Of a stretch of 64,000 nucleotides of DNA, positions 61,363 to 64,000 are shown one piece after another. The stretch is from positions 62,001 through 126,000 of the forward strand of contig CAWGKQ010000006.1 in the NCBI GenBank assembly GCA_963823245.1, read 5' to 3'. The notes beneath the pieces were generated by a model, which saw nothing but the letters and a program-made list of their open reading frames with translations, made no database searches and was not told the DNA's origin. How positions within the stretch are numbered: position 1 is the stretch's first letter; each line of letters begins with the position of its first letter. This stretch comes from JAWVFM01 sp963823245 (lineage in GTDB: Bacteria > Actinomycetota > Thermoleophilia > Solirubrobacterales > 70-9). Position numbers and translations under genes: made by a program.

Positions 61363-62242
61363 CTACTTCAGGTGGGGCTTGCAGCTCCTGCTGAATGCTC
61401 TTGGCGGCGTCGACGTACTCCGAGCGGCAGGACCGGAGGCGGGTCGCCGGGAGGACGCCGAGCGCGGCGACGCGGCGGAAGTTCTCCTCGACGCACCCGC
61501 CGCAAGGCAGATGATGTTGTCGGCCCGCTGAAGGTCGAACCCGTGCGTGTCGGCGTACTCGGCGAGATCCGGCGGGCTCTGGCGGCCCGAGAACGCGGCC
61601 CAGAACCGCGCCGCATCGGAGGTGACCCGGTAGCCGAGCGCGGAGGGGAGGTGGAGCAGGGTGATCGTTGCGATCGTGTCCGCCGCGTCCTCCTGGCTGC
61701 CGAGCACGGGGAGGTTGTAGTTCGCGATCAGCGCGTGGCCGAACTCGTGCGCGACGACGAAGTCGTCGACCGCGGCGGTCGAGCCCCCGACGTGGCGTGG
61801 GCTCCACGACGGGTTCGCGGCGTGAAGGACCCCGAAGACCTCGGCCGCGAACCCGTAGAAATCGGTGATCGAGTTGTCCTTCGGGCTGTAGAAGGGCCCC
61901 GGGCCGATGCCGTTCGCGAACCTCAGGGTCAGCGGGTTCGGAAGCTTGAAGCCCTGGGCGAGCTCCTGAACGAACTGCGGGACTTTGCCCGCCTGCAGGA
62001 GCTTCGCGCCGAACGCGTCATCCTTCGTCCGCGGCCTCTGCACGAGGATGCGCACCTGGCCCGTCGGCTGCGCGCCGGCGAGGCCCGAGGCCCCCGACGC
62101 TCGGGCCGGATGCTCCGGAGGCTTCCGTCGAGGCGGTGGTCTCCGAGCTCGACCCGCCGCATCCCGTGACGAGAGCCGTCCCCGCGATCGCGAGGGCGAG
62201 GGAGAACGTCGAGGCCAGCCGCCTGGCTTTCCGCCCGTCCAC
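61363..62242 (-). CDS. DUF4344-like lipoprotein metallopeptidase, frameshifted
   Basis: ATG 62242 gives a lipoprotein signal (STFSLALAIAGTALVTGCGG). After one extra base near 62090-62115 the body follows: QVRILVQRPRTKDDAFGAKL, GPGPFYSPKDNSITDFYGF, DDFVVAHEFGHALIANYNLP (HExxH) and SQEDAADTIATITLLHL. Two further changes near 61480 (lost base) and 61385 (extra base) restore the end KPHLK. This arrangement matches the DUF4344 putative metallopeptidases. It ends 5 nt from the stop of the flavoprotein gene, convergent. Confidence 0.7.
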
Positions 62243-62339
62243 GGCGCGAGTCTATCCCGCAGCCTTGACGCCGCCTGTGGTGCCCGGATAGGGTCGGCGT
62301 GTCTCGACCAGATAGGAGAGGGAGCCTCTGTCAAATCCA

Positions 62340-63275
62340 GTGGGAGTGGCCGCGAGGATCGTCGCGTGCGCCGCGTGCCTGATCGTCGTGCTCGCGGTCG
62401 CTCCGGCGCAGGCCGCATTCCCCGGCGCCAACGGCCCGATCGCGTTCAGCCCCTTGCTCCTCCCCTTGGACGACCTTTCGGCGCACTCGCAGGTGTTCAC
62501 GGTCGGCGCCAACGGCGCCGGGTTGACCCAGCTCACCCACGTCGCCGACGACCAAGCCGCGGCCATGCCGGACATCTCGGCCGATGGGAAGAAGATCGTC
62601 TACGAGAGCAACGAGGCGGGCCCCTTCGAGATCTGGACGATGAACGCTGACGGGAGCGGTCAGACCCGCCTGACCCACCGGAAGGGCTTCGAGGCGTTCC
62701 AGCCGAGCTGGTCGCCCAACGGCCAGCGGATCGTGTTCTCGAGCTGCGGCGAGCCGCTCGGCTTCCCCGCCTACTGCGACATCGACGTGATGAACGCCGA
62801 CGGGACCGGGGTCAAGCGGCTTGTTGGCGGGCATCGATACCACCTTCGCCCCGAGTACTCACCGAACGGCCAGACGATCGTGTTCTCCAGCGACCGGCAG
62901 GGGCTGATCTCGGCTCTGTGGCGCATCGGTGCGGACGGCTCGAAGCTGAAGCGATTGACGAAGCCGCGCCTAGAGGCCTTCTGGTCGGACTGGTCGCCCA
63001 ACGGCCAGACGATCCTCTTCAGCGACAACTGGAACAGGCCCAACTCCAGCCTCTGGACCGTCGGCGCCGACGGAAAGGGGACCAAGAGGATCAGCCACGC
63101 TCGCGGGACCAACCGCGCATTCGGCGCCTACTCGCCCGACGGCCAGCGGATCGTCTTCACCAACGACCCCGGAGGCCTATCCGCACTCAATGCTGACGGC
63201 ACGAATCCGCAGCCGATACCGGGCGTTTCGTCGGACGGGCCGCCCTTCAGCGCCGACTGGGGGGCGGCACCGTGA
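62340..63275 (+). CDS. Secreted PD40/TolB-like beta-propeller
   Basis: 311 residues from GTG 62340. Signal peptide VACAACLIVVLAVAPAQAAF. PD40 blades recur: PDISADGKKIVYESNEAGPF, EIWTMNADGSGQTRLTHRK, PSWSPNGQRIVFSS and YSPNGQTIVFSSDRQG, each Ser-Pro-Asn/Asp-Gly...Ile-Val-Phe. A six- or seven-bladed propeller in the outer envelope, likely a binding platform. Its stop overlaps the next GTG (GTGA). Confidence 0.84.
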   Translation: MGVAARIVACAACLIVVLAVAPAQAAFPGANGPIAFSPLLLPLDDLSAHSQVFTVGANGAGLTQLTHVADDQAAAMPDISADGKKIVYESNEAGPFEIWTMNADGSGQTRLTHRKGFEAFQPSWSPNGQRIVFSSCGEPLGFPAYCDIDVMNADGTGVKRLVGGHRYHLRPEYSPNGQTIVFSSDRQGLISALWRIGADGSKLKRLTKPRLEAFWSDWSPNGQTILFSDNWNRPNSSLWTVGADGKGTKRISHARGTNRAFGAYSPDGQRIVFTNDPGGLSALNADGTNPQPIPGVSSDGPPFSADWGAAP

Positions 63276-64000
63276 TCGCGCCACGATCTCGCCACCTGAT
63301 CGCCGCCCTGACCGTCTTCGGCGCGTCCGCCCTCGCCGCCGCTCCGGCGGCCGCAACCTTCCCGGGACGCAACGGCCGGATCGCCTACGACGACTACACA
63401 ACCGGCCAGATCTACAGCGTCAACCCGGGCGGGTCGAAGCGTCGGCAGCTTACGGACGCCCCGAAGAACCAGCCGGCGGAAAGCCCGAACTGGTCGGCCA
63501 ACGGCAGCCGGATCGTCTTCGACATCTTCAAGCCCGACGAGACCCGCATCTGGGTCATGCGCGCCGACGGCAGCCACGAGCGCCAAATCCTGAAGGACAA
63601 GAAGGGCTTCGGAGACTTCGCGCCCGCATTCACTCCGGACGGCCGGCAGATCGTCTTCTCCCGCTGCCACCCGGAGCCGAAGGACGTCTGCGCGATCTGG
63701 AAGATGCGCGCGAACGGCACGCGCAAGCGAGCGCTCACGCCCTTTGTCGACGGCCCGAGCAACACCGAGAGCGACTTCGACCCGGAGGTCTCGCCGAACG
63801 GCAGGCGGATCGTATTCTCGCGCTTCCAGGCCGGCGGCTTCACGGGCCGGGTCTTCGTGATGGGCATCGACGGGGGTGGCGCTCACGCGATCACGCCCGC
63901 GAAGTACGAGGCGTTCCGGCCGGACTGGGCCCCGAGCGGAAACCGGATCACCTTCTCGAGCAACGTCGCTCGAGTCGGCTCGAGCATCTTCACGATCAAG
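63272..64000 (+). CDS. Secreted PD40/TolB-like beta-propeller, 5' part
   Basis: GTG 63272, cut by the window end after about 243 residues. Signal peptide LIAALTVFGASALAAAPAAA then TFPGRNGRIAYDDYTTGQIY; blades PNWSANGSRIVFDIFKPDET, FTPDGRQIVFSRCHPEPKDV and PEVSPNGRRIVFSRFQAGGF. A tandem paralogue of the preceding gene and probably in the same operon. Confidence 0.82.
   Translation, partial: MIAPRSRHLIAALTVFGASALAAAPAAATFPGRNGRIAYDDYTTGQIYSVNPGGSKRRQLTDAPKNQPAESPNWSANGSRIVFDIFKPDETRIWVMRADGSHERQILKDKKGFGDFAPAFTPDGRQIVFSRCHPEPKDVCAIWKMRANGTRKRALTPFVDGPSNTESDFDPEVSPNGRRIVFSRFQAGGFTGRVFVMGIDGGGAHAITPAKYEAFRPDWAPSGNRITFSSNVARVGSSIFTIK

Overview
The window is high-GC DNA from an actinobacterium, most likely of the class Thermoleophilia (Solirubrobacterales-like). 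Three things suggest this: the actinobacterial gene order tlyA-nadK-recN-steA-mctB-pyrG-(insert)-NUDIX-xerD; many genes that start 6-9 nt after a TANNNT box (leaderless transcripts); and a large family of small NTF2/SnoaL-like proteins that begin MS(Q/E)ENVE and end ALEAAGLSE. The lineage is inferred from gene content only.

Layout. 1-5.5 kb: end of an M24 aminopeptidase, an LtrA-like membrane protein, then efp, nusB, a small XseB-like gene, a polyprenyl synthase and dxs (protein synthesis, transcription and isoprenoid supply). 5.5-12 kb: small membrane proteins, DUF72, a nuclease-like EEP protein, a P450 with an acetyltransferase, a VOC protein and a lipoprotein. 12-21.7 kb: the conserved tlyA, nadK, MFS exporter, recN, steA, mctB-like, MraY/WecA-like transferase and pyrG block. 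21.8-29.7 kb: an insert of three DUF1326 proteins, one DUF2182 membrane protein, a PQQ-type propeller lipoprotein, an M20 peptidase and DUF3866. 29.7-37.5 kb: NUDIX, xerD, mutM, P1 peptidase, recO, GNAT, dgt, dnaG and tRNA-Asn. 37.4-41.3 kb: glycosyltransferase, SDR and an internally deleted FAD oxidase.

41.6-48.8 kb is an integrative element inserted in a tRNA-Met(CAT) gene. A 41-bp copy of the tRNA 5' half marks its left end. A tyrosine recombinase at the right end stops inside the intact tRNA. Its cargo is a DsrE-like protein, a B12-type radical SAM protein with a Cys-Cys-Ala-Glu-Pro tail, an ATP-grasp ligase and an NfuA-like Fe-S carrier, which looks like a sulfur/Fe-S-dependent biosynthetic module of unknown product.

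48.8-59 kb lies downstream of the same tRNA. It holds three relic copies of the tRNA 3' half, so the tRNA has been hit from both sides. It also holds an array of NTF2-like genes, fragments and tails sharing near-identical start and end blocks, often joined as tail-GCG-head. This tRNA-anchored, cassette-like array is the most unusual feature of the window. 56-64 kb: a DUF2510 metallopeptidase, a STAS protein, secreted proteins, a reductase/epimerase, a geranylgeranyl-reductase-like flavoprotein, a DUF4344 protein and two PD40 (TolB-like) propellers.

Many genes at 1-17.5 kb and 50-62.3 kb carry single-base frameshifts, mostly one extra base, which probably reflect assembly errors. The 18-49 kb stretch shows none. 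Gene limits across these shifts are my reconstructions.
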